Shown piece by piece: positions 16,595 through 25,796 of a stretch of DNA of 64,000 bases (its first letter is position 1; each line of letters opens with the position of its first letter). Position numbers and translations under genes: made by a program. The notes below the pieces were generated by a model. The model had not been told where the DNA came from and did not search any database. It saw only the letters and a program-made list of their open reading frames with translations. This stretch comes from Catenulispora acidiphila DSM 44928 (GTDB lineage: Bacteria; Actinomycetota; Actinomycetes; Streptomycetales; Catenulisporaceae). The stretch covers positions 620,001-684,000 of the forward strand of contig NC_013131.1 of assembly GCF_000024025.1 (NCBI RefSeq), written 5' to 3'.

Positions 16595-17448
16595 GCAACC
16601 GGGTCCTGCTCGGCGCGGTCGCCTACGATTCGAAGGTCGTCACGATCTGGGACGGTTTCCGTCAGTGGTTCCGGGACCGCGACTTGGACTTCGATTACGT
16701 CCTGTACTCCCACTACGAGCGTCAGATTGAGGACCTGGTTGAGGGCCACATCGATGTGGCGTGGCATTCGCCGTTGGCGTGGGTCCGGACGGTGCGTCTC
16801 GCGCGGGCACGGTCAGTCGGTGTGCGGGCCGTGGTGATGCGAGACAGTGATCGGGATCTGGTATCGGCGGTCTTGGTCCGAGCCGACTCCGATCTCGCGT
16901 CGCTCGACGATTTGCGCGGTCGGAGTGTGGCGACGGGAGCGATCGACTCTCCTCAAGCCCATCTGCTGCCGTTGTCGATGCTCCGGGAGGCCGGGCTTCG
17001 CCCGGATGTCGACTTCAAGGTCTCGCGTTTCGACGTGCGGGTCGGGTTGCACGGCGACCACGTCGGCGGCGAGCGCGACGCGGCGGTGGCGCTGCGGTCC
17101 GGCCTGGTCGACGCCGCATGCATGTTGGATGCCAACACGTTGCTGTTCTCTCGGGAGGGAACGCTGCCAGCGGGGTCGGTCAGGGTATTGGCGAAAACTG
17201 AGCCCTTCGACCATTGCACCATGGCGGTCGGTCCGGGTGCCGACAAGTCGACGGTCGACCGATTCACGGCGCTCTTACTTGGCATGGCGTACGACGATCC
17301 GACCGTTCGGCCACTGTTCGACCTCGAGGGTCTCAAACAATGGTTGCCCGCGCGGACGGATCGGTACAGCGCCTTGGAACGCGCGGTGGACGAGTTGGGT
17401 TTCCTCGACGCTGAGGGGAAGCTGTGTGCTGACGATTATCGACCTTGA
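16591..17448 (+). CDS. PhnD-like solute-binding-fold protein without signal peptide
   Basis: A 285-residue protein whose start overlaps the previous stop (ATGA). It resembles phosphonate/phosphite periplasmic binding proteins: LLGAVAYDSKVVTIWDGF, the DVAWHSPLAWV segment, LDDLRGRSVATGAIDSPQA, DVRVGLHGDHVGGERDAAVAL and VDAACMLDAN. Unlike exported PhnD proteins it starts directly with the fold: no signal peptide, no lipobox Cys and no ABC transporter genes nearby. The same fold is used by cytoplasmic enzymes such as MqnA/MqnD. I infer an intracellular binding or enzymatic role in the operon's pathway; the ligand is unknown. Confidence 0.75.
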   Translation: MSNRVLLGAVAYDSKVVTIWDGFRQWFRDRDLDFDYVLYSHYERQIEDLVEGHIDVAWHSPLAWVRTVRLARARSVGVRAVVMRDSDRDLVSAVLVRADSDLASLDDLRGRSVATGAIDSPQAHLLPLSMLREAGLRPDVDFKVSRFDVRVGLHGDHVGGERDAAVALRSGLVDAACMLDANTLLFSREGTLPAGSVRVLAKTEPFDHCTMAVGPGADKSTVDRFTALLLGMAYDDPTVRPLFDLEGLKQWLPARTDRYSALERAVDELGFLDAEGKLCADDYRP

Positions 17449-18598
17449 GGGGCTGGGGCTCGACGCCGGAGCCCATCTCGTTCTCAACCGGGCCCTGACC
17501 GGCCTGCCAGCCGGCGGGCGCCTGGCCGTTGTCGGCGGAAACCAGATGCTCGGGGTGCAACTCGGAGCCTGGTGCAGGTCGGAGGGCCACGGGTTCGACC
17601 CCGCAGACCCGCCCGTGGTCATTAAGGGCACGGCGGACGACGCCCGAGCCCGCGCCACTCAGCGGGCGGGATCCCCATCGCATGTCGACGAGCGGGCTGA
17701 TGCCGCGTGGGGGCTTGCGGCTCGAGGGGCTCTCGTCGAGCCCGGCGGCCCGCTTTTGTCTGTGGACTGGGTCGACCGTGATTTGGTTTGGGCCGACGTG
17801 GCGCCGAGGCTGTATTCGCGTGCCGCCGCCGAACAGTGGGATCCGGCGACTGCTATCGACTGGGCCTCGCACGCCGATGTGCCCGACGAGGTCGAGGACG
17901 CGGTGGTCCAGATAATGACCTACCTGATCGAGAACGAACAGGCGGCACTCATGCTCCCGGCGCGCCTGCTGGCACGCCTGCATCCGCACTTCCGCGAAGT
18001 CATGCAGTTGTTCGCCGTGCAGATAGCCGACGAGGCGAGGCACGTCGAGGTCTTCACCCGCCGTGCCTTGCTGAGCCGAGACGAACTCGGCGTGTCCGGG
18101 GCGGGTGGACGCGCGTCCCTCCAGACCCTGCTCGACGAGCCTGACTTCACACTGGCCTCGTTCCTGCTGTCGGTGCTCGGGGAGGGCAGTTTTCTCGATC
18201 TGCTGCGGTTCCTCAATGTGCACGCGCCCGATCCGATCACTGCGACGATGACCAGCTTGGTCGGTCGCGACGAGGCCCGGCACGTGGCATTCGGTGTTGC
18301 CCATACTGCACATGCGGCGAAGGCCGACGCGCGTTTCCTCGGACGCCTCCGCATGGCGGTGGAGCGCCGCCATACAGCTCTGATTGACACGGCGGGCCTC
18401 AACAAACAGGTGTTTGACGCCCTCGTCGTCCTGGCCGCCGGATCGTGGGAGACCTCTGCGATCGCGAAGGGCTGGCGCGCGGTCGAAGAGCTGCAGAAGC
18501 GGATGGAAGACGGTCGTCGTCACCGGCTGAGCTTGATCGGCTTTCCCGACGACGAAGCGGCAGAACTCGCTGCTCTGCACACCCGTAACTTCATGTGA
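17426..18598 (+). CDS. TusA-like domain fused to ferritin-like di-iron domain
   Basis: A 390-residue protein starting at GTG 17426, 5 nt after GAGGGGAA and overlapping the previous gene by 23 bp. Residues ~1–60 (LTIIDLEGLGLDAGAHL, LNRALTGLPAGGRLAVVG, LGAWCRSEGHGFDP) follow the TusA/YedF sulfur-carrier fold, but the CP motif with the catalytic Cys is replaced by LD. From ~residue 150 on, a di-iron helical domain has ENEQAALMLP, ADEARHVEVFTRR, LGEGSFLDLL and GRDEARHVAFGVAH. The ligand spacing is like that of the di-iron protein at 305–1366. YedF-type TusA paralogues are known from selenium-using bacteria. Role inferred: an oxidase working with a sulfur/selenium carrier step. Confidence 0.7.
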   Translation: MLTIIDLEGLGLDAGAHLVLNRALTGLPAGGRLAVVGGNQMLGVQLGAWCRSEGHGFDPADPPVVIKGTADDARARATQRAGSPSHVDERADAAWGLAARGALVEPGGPLLSVDWVDRDLVWADVAPRLYSRAAAEQWDPATAIDWASHADVPDEVEDAVVQIMTYLIENEQAALMLPARLLARLHPHFREVMQLFAVQIADEARHVEVFTRRALLSRDELGVSGAGGRASLQTLLDEPDFTLASFLLSVLGEGSFLDLLRFLNVHAPDPITATMTSLVGRDEARHVAFGVAHTAHAAKADARFLGRLRMAVERRHTALIDTAGLNKQVFDALVVLAAGSWETSAIAKGWRAVEELQKRMEDGRRHRLSLIGFPDDEAAELAALHTRNFM

Positions 18599-18630
18599 TC
18601 CATCAGCACCGAGCCAGTGGGAGAGAAGGC

Positions 18631-18912
18631 ATGTCCGACGTGCGCCGCGACATACCTCGGACTGACGTCGTCCTGGCGGACCCGCGCCTCGCCGCAGCCC
18701 GAGCCCGACTCGGTGTGGATGCCGTCAAGGCAGCCGTCCGCGGAGCCCAGCAGAAAGCTCGCGACGGCGAAATCGCCGCAGAGGCAGTCGTGGAGGTTGC
18801 CGTAGCCTCCTTGCCTAGTTCCGCGACCACCTTGAGACCCATCCTCAATGCCACTGGCGTGGTGCTCCACACGAATCTCGGGCGGGCGCCTCTCGCCCCT
18901 GCCGCTGTCGAG
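18631..18912 (+). pseudogene. selA: selA, N-terminal 94 codons only
   Basis: It starts at ATG 18631 after GGGAGAGAAGGC, 32 bp behind the previous gene. It encodes the SelA N-terminal domain and the conserved junction RPILNATGVVLHTNLGRAPL, ending APAAVE where insertion sequence C begins. Normal SelA (L-seryl-tRNA(Sec) selenium transferase) has about 430 residues; the PLP-Lys domain is absent, and the DNA after the IS is integrase, not selA. The enzyme converts Ser-tRNA(Sec) to Sec-tRNA(Sec) with selenophosphate. This copy cannot work, but it shows that the operon once carried selenocysteine machinery. Confidence 0.9.
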
Positions 18913-20096
<1,184 letters not shown>

Positions 20097-20097
<1 letters not shown>

Positions 20098-20312
20098 TGC
20101 ACGACGCACGACACACAGCCGCAACCGTGCTGATCCTGCTGGAGGTCTCCTCCCGCATCGTGATGGACCAAATGGGTTGGTCGAGCCCTCAGATGATCGA
20201 ACGATACGGACACGTCACCGACCGAATGCGCCGTGCGCTTGCGGATCGAATCGATGGGTTCCTGTCCACGCTTACCGAAGGGCCGTCCGAGGAGGGACAG
20301 GCCGCGACCTGA
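20097..20312 (+). pseudogene. C-terminal stub of a tyrosine recombinase (integrase), second copy
   Basis: In frame from the right end of insertion sequence C: LHDARHTAATVLILLEV, which includes the HxxR catalytic box, then VMDQMGWSSPQMIERYGHV with the nucleophilic Tyr, to a stop at 20312. The N-terminal domain and first Arg box are missing. It is close in sequence to the stub at 9139–9365, so two related elements integrated next to each other. It is very probably not functional. Confidence 0.85.
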
Positions 20313-20460
20313 CCGCTATATCGGCTCTGTACAGGCGCGATGCGGTAGGCCTGCACAAGGCCGGGCAGGTGGTTGAGATGTCACAACTACGGCTATTGAT
20401 GGGCATTACGGTTGTCGCCAGACGCCAAAGAGCGATGGCGGTGGACCCATGGAGGACCGG

Positions 20461-20973
20461 ATGGCCGACGACCACCTAATCAGCGAAGACGAGACGCGAC
20501 GAATAGCCGAGGCTTTTGTCGCGGGCGCGTCCTGGCTTGGTAAACCGGCCTGGGGAAAGACGGGGACCGGTCTGCTTGGTGCGTGGCACGCACCTGGGTG
20601 GTACCCCGAGGACGAAGAGAGAGATTTTGGTGGCCAGGAAGGTAGCTGGTCATGGGCAGTTAAAACGGTGGACCCCAGCGGCCAGAAGCAGGTCCTCAGC
20701 CACGAAAAGGTCCTCGAAGGAGTCCGGGGTCTCGTCTTCGGCGAGACAGACGACCCCCTTGACCAGCTTGCTATCCGCAAGCTCAAGCAGTGGTTCACCG
20801 AACCAGCTGCTGAGCGCCACAAGCTGACTCTCGATGATGCTCTCAGCTCGCGCGTCTGCCAGCAGGCGTTGTTTGGACGCAAGGTCTTCCCCGTGGGCGA
20901 CGAAGTGTCGTGGAGCGACAAGAAGCCCGACTGGTTCGAGGACCAGCGGCCGACGGCTGAGGACGCTTCGTAG
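20461..20973 (+). CDS. Hypothetical protein next to the att site
   Basis: A 170-residue acidic protein. The ATG at 20461 has GGAGG six bases upstream and is preferred over the ATG at 20449. It is Trp-rich (SWLGKPAWGKTGTGLLGAW, GSWSWAVKTVD, VSWSDKKPDWFED) and has no signal peptide or membrane segment. I do not recognise the family. The 148 bp before it hold no other gene. It lies between the integrase stub and the terminator, so it is island cargo whose role cannot be inferred. Confidence 0.6.
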   Translation: MADDHLISEDETRRIAEAFVAGASWLGKPAWGKTGTGLLGAWHAPGWYPEDEERDFGGQEGSWSWAVKTVDPSGQKQVLSHEKVLEGVRGLVFGETDDPLDQLAIRKLKQWFTEPAAERHKLTLDDALSSRVCQQALFGRKVFPVGDEVSWSDKKPDWFEDQRPTAEDAS

Positions 20974-21047
20974 CGTCGATGCCACTGGCGTTTTAGAGCC
21001 CAACTGAGACAAGAAGTGAGACCGGCCCAGAGCAGGGCACGCAAAAG

Positions 21048-21077
21048 CCCCTCCGCTTGCGATGGCGGAGGGGCTTT
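21048..21077 (+). terminator. Rho-independent terminator at the island's right edge
   Basis: The arms CCCCTCCGC and GCGGAGGGG surround an 8-nt loop, followed by a short T-run. It is the second copy of the hairpin at 9407–9436 and closes plus-strand transcription before the tRNA gene. Confidence 0.8.
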
Positions 21078-21148
21078 GACCTGCTATTTCATGTGCCTAA
21101 CATGAGTGCGCACGAAGGGATTCGAACCCCTAACCTTCTGATCCGTAG
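21075..21148. repeat. Attachment site (att) overlapping intact tRNA-Arg
   Basis: 74 bp identical to 9434–9507, offset exactly 11,641 bp. The right part (21107–21148) is the 3' portion of the intact tRNA-Arg gene. The two copies bound the island. Confidence 0.9.
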
Positions 21149-21179
21149 TCAGATGCTCTATCCGTTGAGCTACGCGCGC
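21107..21179 (-). tRNA. tRNA-Arg, anticodon ACG
   Basis: A full cloverleaf reads on the minus strand. The 7-bp acceptor stem is GCGCGCG with CGTGCGC (one G·U). The D arm is GCTCAACGGATAGAGC. The anticodon arm is TCTGA-CTACGGA-TCAGA with anticodon ACG. The T arm is GGGGTTCGAATCCC. CCA is not encoded. Its 3' half serves as the integration site of the island to the left. Confidence 0.95.
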
Positions 21180-21467
21180 TGGCGATGGTGTCGATAGTAC
21201 ACGGCGGAGGGGGTTCGTCGAAAATCGGTATTGGGTGGGGGTGTTGGGGCTGGTCGTGGGGGGTGTGGGGGGTCACGGTGGGTTGTCGGGGGGTGATTGT
21301 GGGTCAGTTGATGTGGCGTTAACACGGGCGAAACGGGGGGGACTTCGGGGGTGGTGAGGGTGGGGGTGCTCGGTGGTGGGTGTGCTGGGCTGCGCGGGTG
21401 GTGGTTGGGGCTCGCGGTGGCGGGGGTGTCGGTTCCGGTTCTTCGAGTGCGTCTGGTGAGGTGCGGG
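21180..21467 (+). other. G-rich leader upstream of glnII
   Basis: There is no gene in these 288 bp. From about 21232 to 21293 the plus strand has at least six runs of 3–6 G separated by short T/C-containing loops, which could form G-quadruplex structures. The stretch contains or precedes the glnII promoter; no clear promoter boxes are visible. Confidence 0.5.
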
Positions 21468-22491
21468 ATGGTCTACAAGGCTGAGTACATCTGGATTGAC
21501 GGTGGGGGTGCCCACGGCGGGGCTGCGGGCGAAGACGCGGGTGCTCGCGGACGGGGCTGTGCCGGGGGTGTGGGGGTTCGACGGGTCTTCGACGGGGCAG
21601 GCGGAGGGGCGGTCTTCGGATCGGGTGCTGCGGCCGGTGTTCACCTGCGCGGATCCGGTGCGGGGTGGGGATGCGGTGCTGGTGCTGTGTGAGGTGGAGA
21701 ACATCGACTTCTCTCCTCACTCCTCCAACACGCGGGCGGAGGCTCGGGGGGTTGCCGAGCGGTTCGCTGAGCAGGAGGCGTGGTTCGGGATCGAGCAGGA
21801 GTACACGCTCTTCCGGGGTGGGCGGCCTCTGGGCTTTCCGGAGGGTGGTGGCTTTCCGGCGCCGCAGGGTCCTTACTACTGCGGGGTGGGTGGCGGCGCT
21901 GTCTTCGGGCGGGAGCTGGTGGAGCGGCATCTGGACTACTGCCTGGCTGCCGGGCTGACGATCGCGGGGATCAACGCCGAGGTCATGCCGGGGCAGTGGG
22001 AGTTCCAGGTCGGGCCGGCCGGGCCGGTGGAGGTGGCCGACCACATGTGGGTGGCGCGCTATCTGCTGCTGCGGGTCGCCGAGGAGTTCGGGGTGTCGGT
22101 GTCGTTCGACGCCAAGCCCGAGAAGGGTGACTGGAACGGCGCCGGGGCGCACACCAACTTCTCCACCAAGGCCATGCGCGAGTCGTACGATCCGATCATC
22201 ACCGCGTGTGAGGCGCTGGGGGAGGGCGACAAGCCGGCCGAGCACGTCCGCGCGTACGGCTCCGGCATCGAGGACCGCCTCACCGGCCAGCACGAGACCG
22301 CCCCGTGGAGCGAGTACAGCTACGGCGTCTCGAACCGCGGCGCCTCGGTCCGCATCCCGTGGCAGGTCGAGGTGGACAAGAAGGGCTACATCGAGGATCG
22401 GCGGCCGAACGCGAACGTCGACCCGTATGTGGTGACCCGGCTCATCGTGGACACCTGCTGCAGCGCACTGGAGAAGGCCGGACAGGTATAG
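21468..22491 (+). CDS. glnII: Glutamine synthetase type II, with an apparent frameshift near the start
   Basis: This is the eukaryote-like glutamine synthetase found in streptomycetes, Frankia and rhizobia, which makes glutamine from glutamate, ammonia and ATP. The N-terminus MVYKAEYIWIDG (ATG 21468) is in one frame. The rest, VPTAGLRAKTRVLADG through GVWGFDGSST, GIEQEYTLF, NAEVMPGQWEFQVGP, GAGAHTNFSTKAMR, ETAPWSEYSYGVSNRGASV and RRPNANVDPYVV, is in the next. One extra G in the run at 21504–21508 explains it. A TTG start at 21496 would give a protein lacking only the first ~10 residues. It is either a sequencing error, a real mutation or an annotation trap; everything else looks functional. 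Confidence 0.85.
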
Positions 22492-22573
22492 CAAATGTAG
22501 GCGTTCTTTGTGAGGCACTCTTTGTGAGTCGCGGCTTGTGAGTCGAGCTTGTGAGCTGCGGGAAGGTTTGTGG

Positions 22574-22608
22574 CGGCGCCCCCGATCCTCTGTGGATCGG
22601 GGGCGCCG
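22574..22608 (+). terminator. Terminator of glnII
   Basis: A perfect 15-bp stem, CGGCGCCCCCGATCC (22574–22588) with its complement at 22594–22608, has a 5-nt loop and is followed by TT. Confidence 0.85.
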
Positions 22609-22721
22609 TTGCGTGTGCGTGTGCGTTCGGAAAGTAGTGGGCGACTCCGGAGACAACCTCCCGGGCTTCCACCGCGTCCCGAATATGGTTTGCGGGGAAA
22701 TCCAGTCACACGGGAGTCAAG

Positions 22722-24797
22722 GTGCCTAACTTGTCTCGTCGCGAGCTCGGTCTGCTCGGGATGGGAGCACTGGCGCTCGGCGCGTTCGGTGCCGATCACG
22801 CCGTCACTGCCGCCGAGGCCGACTTGGTCGCGTATCCGGCCCGGCTTGCCGGCCGGGTCGCGTTCCTGCATGTCGTCGCGCATCCGGATGACGATCTCTA
22901 CTTTCTGAATCCGGACATCGCCGACTCGGTGCGCACTGGGGGTGAGGTGACCACGGTCGTGCTCACGTCGGCCGAGGCCGGGGGTGGTGCGTCCTTCGCG
23001 GCGGCGCGCCAGCACGGGCTGCGCTCGGCGTACGCGCGCATGGCGGGGGCGGAGGACGACGCTCCGTGGCGCCGCAGCGTGTTGGTCACCCGTGGGGGTG
23101 AAGCCGAGCTGTGTGAGCTGGAGGCGGACGCGCGGGTGCGGCTGGTCTTTTTGGACATCTCCATGGGCAGCTACACCGGCTCCACGCCTGAGGACGAGAA
23201 CCACACGCCGCTGGCAGCTCTCTTCCAAGGCACGCTGACGACCCGTCCGGTCCTGCAGCCGAGCGAGACCTCGATCACCGCCGGCGTCTACACCCGGGAC
23301 CAGCTCGTCGGCACGCTCACCGACCTGATGGACCACTTCCTGCCGACCGTCGTGCGCACCATGGACCCCGACCCCGAACGGCGCGGGATCGGCCCGAAGG
23401 AGCGCGCCTGGCTGACCGACTCCGGCGTGCACACCGACAACGAGGACCACACCGCCGCCGCCTGGTTCACCTATGCGGCCTACGCCGACCACCGGGCCCG
23501 CCGCGGACCCTCCGCCGTCCGCCTGGACTCCTACGTCGGCTACGGCAACGCCCGCTGGCGCCACAACCTCGGCGGCTCCAGCGCCCGCGAGAAGCTCCGC
23601 CTGCTCGGCGTCTACGGCTGGGCCGACCGGCGCAAGTGCGGCGACCCCGTCGGCTGCGGCGACCGCACGGTCGGCGGCGACGCGGCACGTCCGGGCTGGT
23701 CGCAGAGCACGAACCTGCGCCACGTCGGGACCACCGACTGGCTCCGCACCGGCCCGGACGGACGGCTCCGAGCCTTCGCGGTTGTGGGCGGTCACGCGGT
23801 CGTCTGGAGCGAGACCGCGCCTGGCAGCGGCAAGTTCAGCCCGGGGAAGGCAGTGAACGCAGATCAGAGCACTGTTTCCTCGCTGACTCCTCATCTTGCG
23901 GTTTCAGTGGGACTCGATCGGCGCGCGCAGCTCGTTGGGCTTCGTGCCGCCACCGACCCCGATCGGGGTACCTGGACGCAGGAAGTAGTCGTCTCCGGCG
24001 AGCGCCCCGACGGCAGCTTCACCCCCTGGACCGCCCTCGGCGCGCCAACCGGCGCCCAGACCAAGGACGCCCACGCCGTCGGCTGCCCGACCGCGATCGT
24101 CGACGGCCGCGGCATGCTCCACGTCTTCGTCCGCAACGCTGACATGACCGTGTCGTGGCGTCGTCGCGATCTCGTGACACCCGGCGCGACCTGGACCGAC
24201 TGGCGCGACATAGGCGGACGCCGGGTCCGCGACGGCTTGACCACCGCGCTCACTCCTGAGGGTGACATCGAACTCCACGCCGTCGGCCGCACCTTGTGGA
24301 CTTGGCGCATCGGCGCCGGTGCGACCGGCGAGCCGCAACGCACTCATTCAGCCCTCCCCCCAATGGGTGACCCGCCGACGGTCCACGCACTCCAAGGCGG
24401 CGGTGCGCTCCTGGCCGCCCGCGCCGCCGACACCGGCGTCCTGACCGTCCTGTCCCGTCCGTCCGGCGGCGCCTGGCGTCCCTGCGCCGGCAAGCTCGGC
24501 GGCCAGGGCGGCTTCGGCGTCGTCGCGATCCAGCCGCACGGCGGCGGTGTCTTCCTGGCTCAGCGCGGGCGTCGTGGCGTGGTTGAGGTCGTATGGCAGG
24601 CGCAGGTTGGTACGGCAGGCGGCGTTCGCCGCTGGCTCGGCGGACCCGGCCCGATCCTGCGTCCCTCGTTGACCGTTGACGCGCACGGTCGGGTCGTGGC
24701 TGCCGCGATCGGACCCGAGGGCGCGCTCTATACAGCGCGGATCAACGCCGGAGATGTGCCGCGGACGCTGACCTGGCAATCGACCGCGTTGGCTTAG
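22722..24797 (+). CDS. Exported PIG-L-family deacetylase with C-terminal beta-propeller-like region
   Basis: 691 residues from GTG 22722. The N-terminus SRRELGLLGMGALALGAFG is a twin-arginine signal. Residues ~45–270 are a PIG-L/LmbE deacetylase: HVVAHPDDDLYFLNPD with the zinc-binding AHPDD, VVLTSAEAGGG, DISMGSYTG and a later HTDNEDHTAA segment. The last ~350 residues contain several repeats with spaced Trp/Gly blades (GTWTQEVVVSGERPDG, ATWTDWRDIGG), like a lectin or sialidase-type propeller. Family members deacetylate N-acetylglucosamine-type sugars on small molecules or polysaccharides; here export and a binding domain suggest an extracellular glycan. Substrate unknown. Confidence 0.8.
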   Translation: MPNLSRRELGLLGMGALALGAFGADHAVTAAEADLVAYPARLAGRVAFLHVVAHPDDDLYFLNPDIADSVRTGGEVTTVVLTSAEAGGGASFAAARQHGLRSAYARMAGAEDDAPWRRSVLVTRGGEAELCELEADARVRLVFLDISMGSYTGSTPEDENHTPLAALFQGTLTTRPVLQPSETSITAGVYTRDQLVGTLTDLMDHFLPTVVRTMDPDPERRGIGPKERAWLTDSGVHTDNEDHTAAAWFTYAAYADHRARRGPSAVRLDSYVGYGNARWRHNLGGSSAREKLRLLGVYGWADRRKCGDPVGCGDRTVGGDAARPGWSQSTNLRHVGTTDWLRTGPDGRLRAFAVVGGHAVVWSETAPGSGKFSPGKAVNADQSTVSSLTPHLAVSVGLDRRAQLVGLRAATDPDRGTWTQEVVVSGERPDGSFTPWTALGAPTGAQTKDAHAVGCPTAIVDGRGMLHVFVRNADMTVSWRRRDLVTPGATWTDWRDIGGRRVRDGLTTALTPEGDIELHAVGRTLWTWRIGAGATGEPQRTHSALPPMGDPPTVHALQGGGALLAARAADTGVLTVLSRPSGGAWRPCAGKLGGQGGFGVVAIQPHGGGVFLAQRGRRGVVEVVWQAQVGTAGGVRRWLGGPGPILRPSLTVDAHGRVVAAAIGPEGALYTARINAGDVPRTLTWQSTALA

Positions 24798-24813
24798 TTC
24801 GGCTTAGTACGGC

Positions 24814-25221
24814 TTAGTACGACTGCAACTCGATCAGGTTCCCCTCGGGATCCCGCACATGAGCGGTCCGCATCGTCGGACCCCACTCCGGACGGTCCGT
24901 CGGCCCGACGACCAGCGTCGCGCCGTGTCGCACGCACAACTCAGCGCCGGCGTCCACGTCCTCGACGCGGCACACGAACATCGTGTGGTCCTGTGCGGGC
25001 GCGGCGCTCGCCGGCAGGTCCCGGGTCCCGGCCAGGGCGGCCATCGCCGCGCGGTCGAACAGGATCAGGACCGCCTGGTCCTCGACGTCCCAGTTGGCGT
25101 ACGGCCCGCCCGCGGAGCCCTTCATCAGCTTCGCGCCGAGCATCTCGGGCAGCACGGCCTCGTAGAAGCCGAACATCTCCGCGAAACGGGTCACCAGCAG
25201 GCGGGGGTGCAGCGCGTCCAT
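24814..25221 (-). CDS. VOC-superfamily (glyoxalase-like) protein
   Basis: 135 residues, a single vicinal-oxygen-chelate unit: ALHPRLLVTRFAEMFGFYEA at the N-terminus, HTMFVCRVEDVDA in the middle and HVRDPEGNLIELQSY at the end, with the metal-site Glu near the C-terminus. Such proteins are lyases, dioxygenases or antibiotic-binding proteins. It is divergent from a MarR regulator, with a palindromic site in between, so it is likely under MarR control. Confidence 0.8.
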   Translation of the reverse strand: MDALHPRLLVTRFAEMFGFYEAVLPEMLGAKLMKGSAGGPYANWDVEDQAVLILFDRAAMAALAGTRDLPASAAPAQDHTMFVCRVEDVDAGAELCVRHGATLVVGPTDRPEWGPTMRTAHVRDPEGNLIELQSY

Positions 25222-25238
25222 GGCGTCTCCAAAATTAG

Positions 25239-25252
25239 TGGGTGTTCACCCA
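25239..25252. promoter_or_regulatory. Palindromic operator between VOC and MarR genes
   Basis: TGGGTG-TT-CACCCA is a perfect inverted repeat in the 58-bp divergent intergenic region, well placed to control both genes. MarR proteins typically bind such palindromes and repress themselves and the neighbour. Confidence 0.6.
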
Positions 25253-25279
25253 TGATGGGGCGACGCCTATAGTCATACC

Positions 25280-25768
25280 ATGGATGACCTGCAGACGGCG
25301 CCGCCTTCTCTGACCAGCCTGACCACCTACCTGCTCTCGCGGACCGGGAAGATCGCTCGCGGGCGGCTGGCTGAGCGTTTCTCCGAGCGCGGGCTGCGGC
25401 TGTGGCACCACGCGGTGCTGGCGGCGCTCGCCGATTTCGGGCCGCACGTGCAGCGCGACCTCGCGGCGCGGTTGGCGATCGATCCCAGCGATATGGCGAA
25501 GATCATCGACGAGCTGGCTGGGAGGGGAACCGTCGAGCGGGCCCGGGACGCCGCGGACCGTCGGCGCATCACCGTCACGCTCACCGACGCCGGCCGGACA
25601 TTGCTCGCCGAGCTGGACGCGGAAGCCGATGTCGTCCAGAGCGAGGTCCTGGAACCGCTCACGAAGGACGAGCGAGAGCAGTTGCATGCCCTGCTCGGGA
25701 AAGTGTTCGAGGAAAATAATTCGCGAAGGGCTGTCGATTCCGCGCGACCCGTTCGACGGCAGGGGTGA
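25280..25768 (+). CDS. MarR-family transcriptional regulator
   Basis: 162 residues with the winged helix-turn-helix of MarR proteins: LWHHAVLAALADFGPHVQRD, LAARLAIDPSDMAKIIDELA (recognition helix) and the wing RARDAADRRRITVTLTDAG. It is divergent from the VOC protein gene and followed 28 bp later by the YCII/ECF pair. It probably responds to a phenolic or antibiotic-like ligand; the ligand is not deducible. Confidence 0.9.
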   Translation: MDDLQTAPPSLTSLTTYLLSRTGKIARGRLAERFSERGLRLWHHAVLAALADFGPHVQRDLAARLAIDPSDMAKIIDELAGRGTVERARDAADRRRITVTLTDAGRTLLAELDAEADVVQSEVLEPLTKDEREQLHALLGKVFEENNSRRAVDSARPVRRQG

Positions 25769-25796
25769 ATCGACCGCACCACCAAGGAGACCCACC

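Noticed and set aside
17426-18700. Selenocysteine readthrough of the UGA ending the TusA–ferritin gene, which would add a CPTC-containing tail
   Set aside because: The continuation lies over the selA ribosome site and coding region in another frame, and the di-iron domain is already complete; the CPTC comes from the selA start region by chance.
21107-21179. The tRNA might be tRNA-Sec, given the nearby sel genes
   Set aside because: The anticodon is ACG and the arms have normal lengths; tRNA-Sec would have UCA and a long variable arm.
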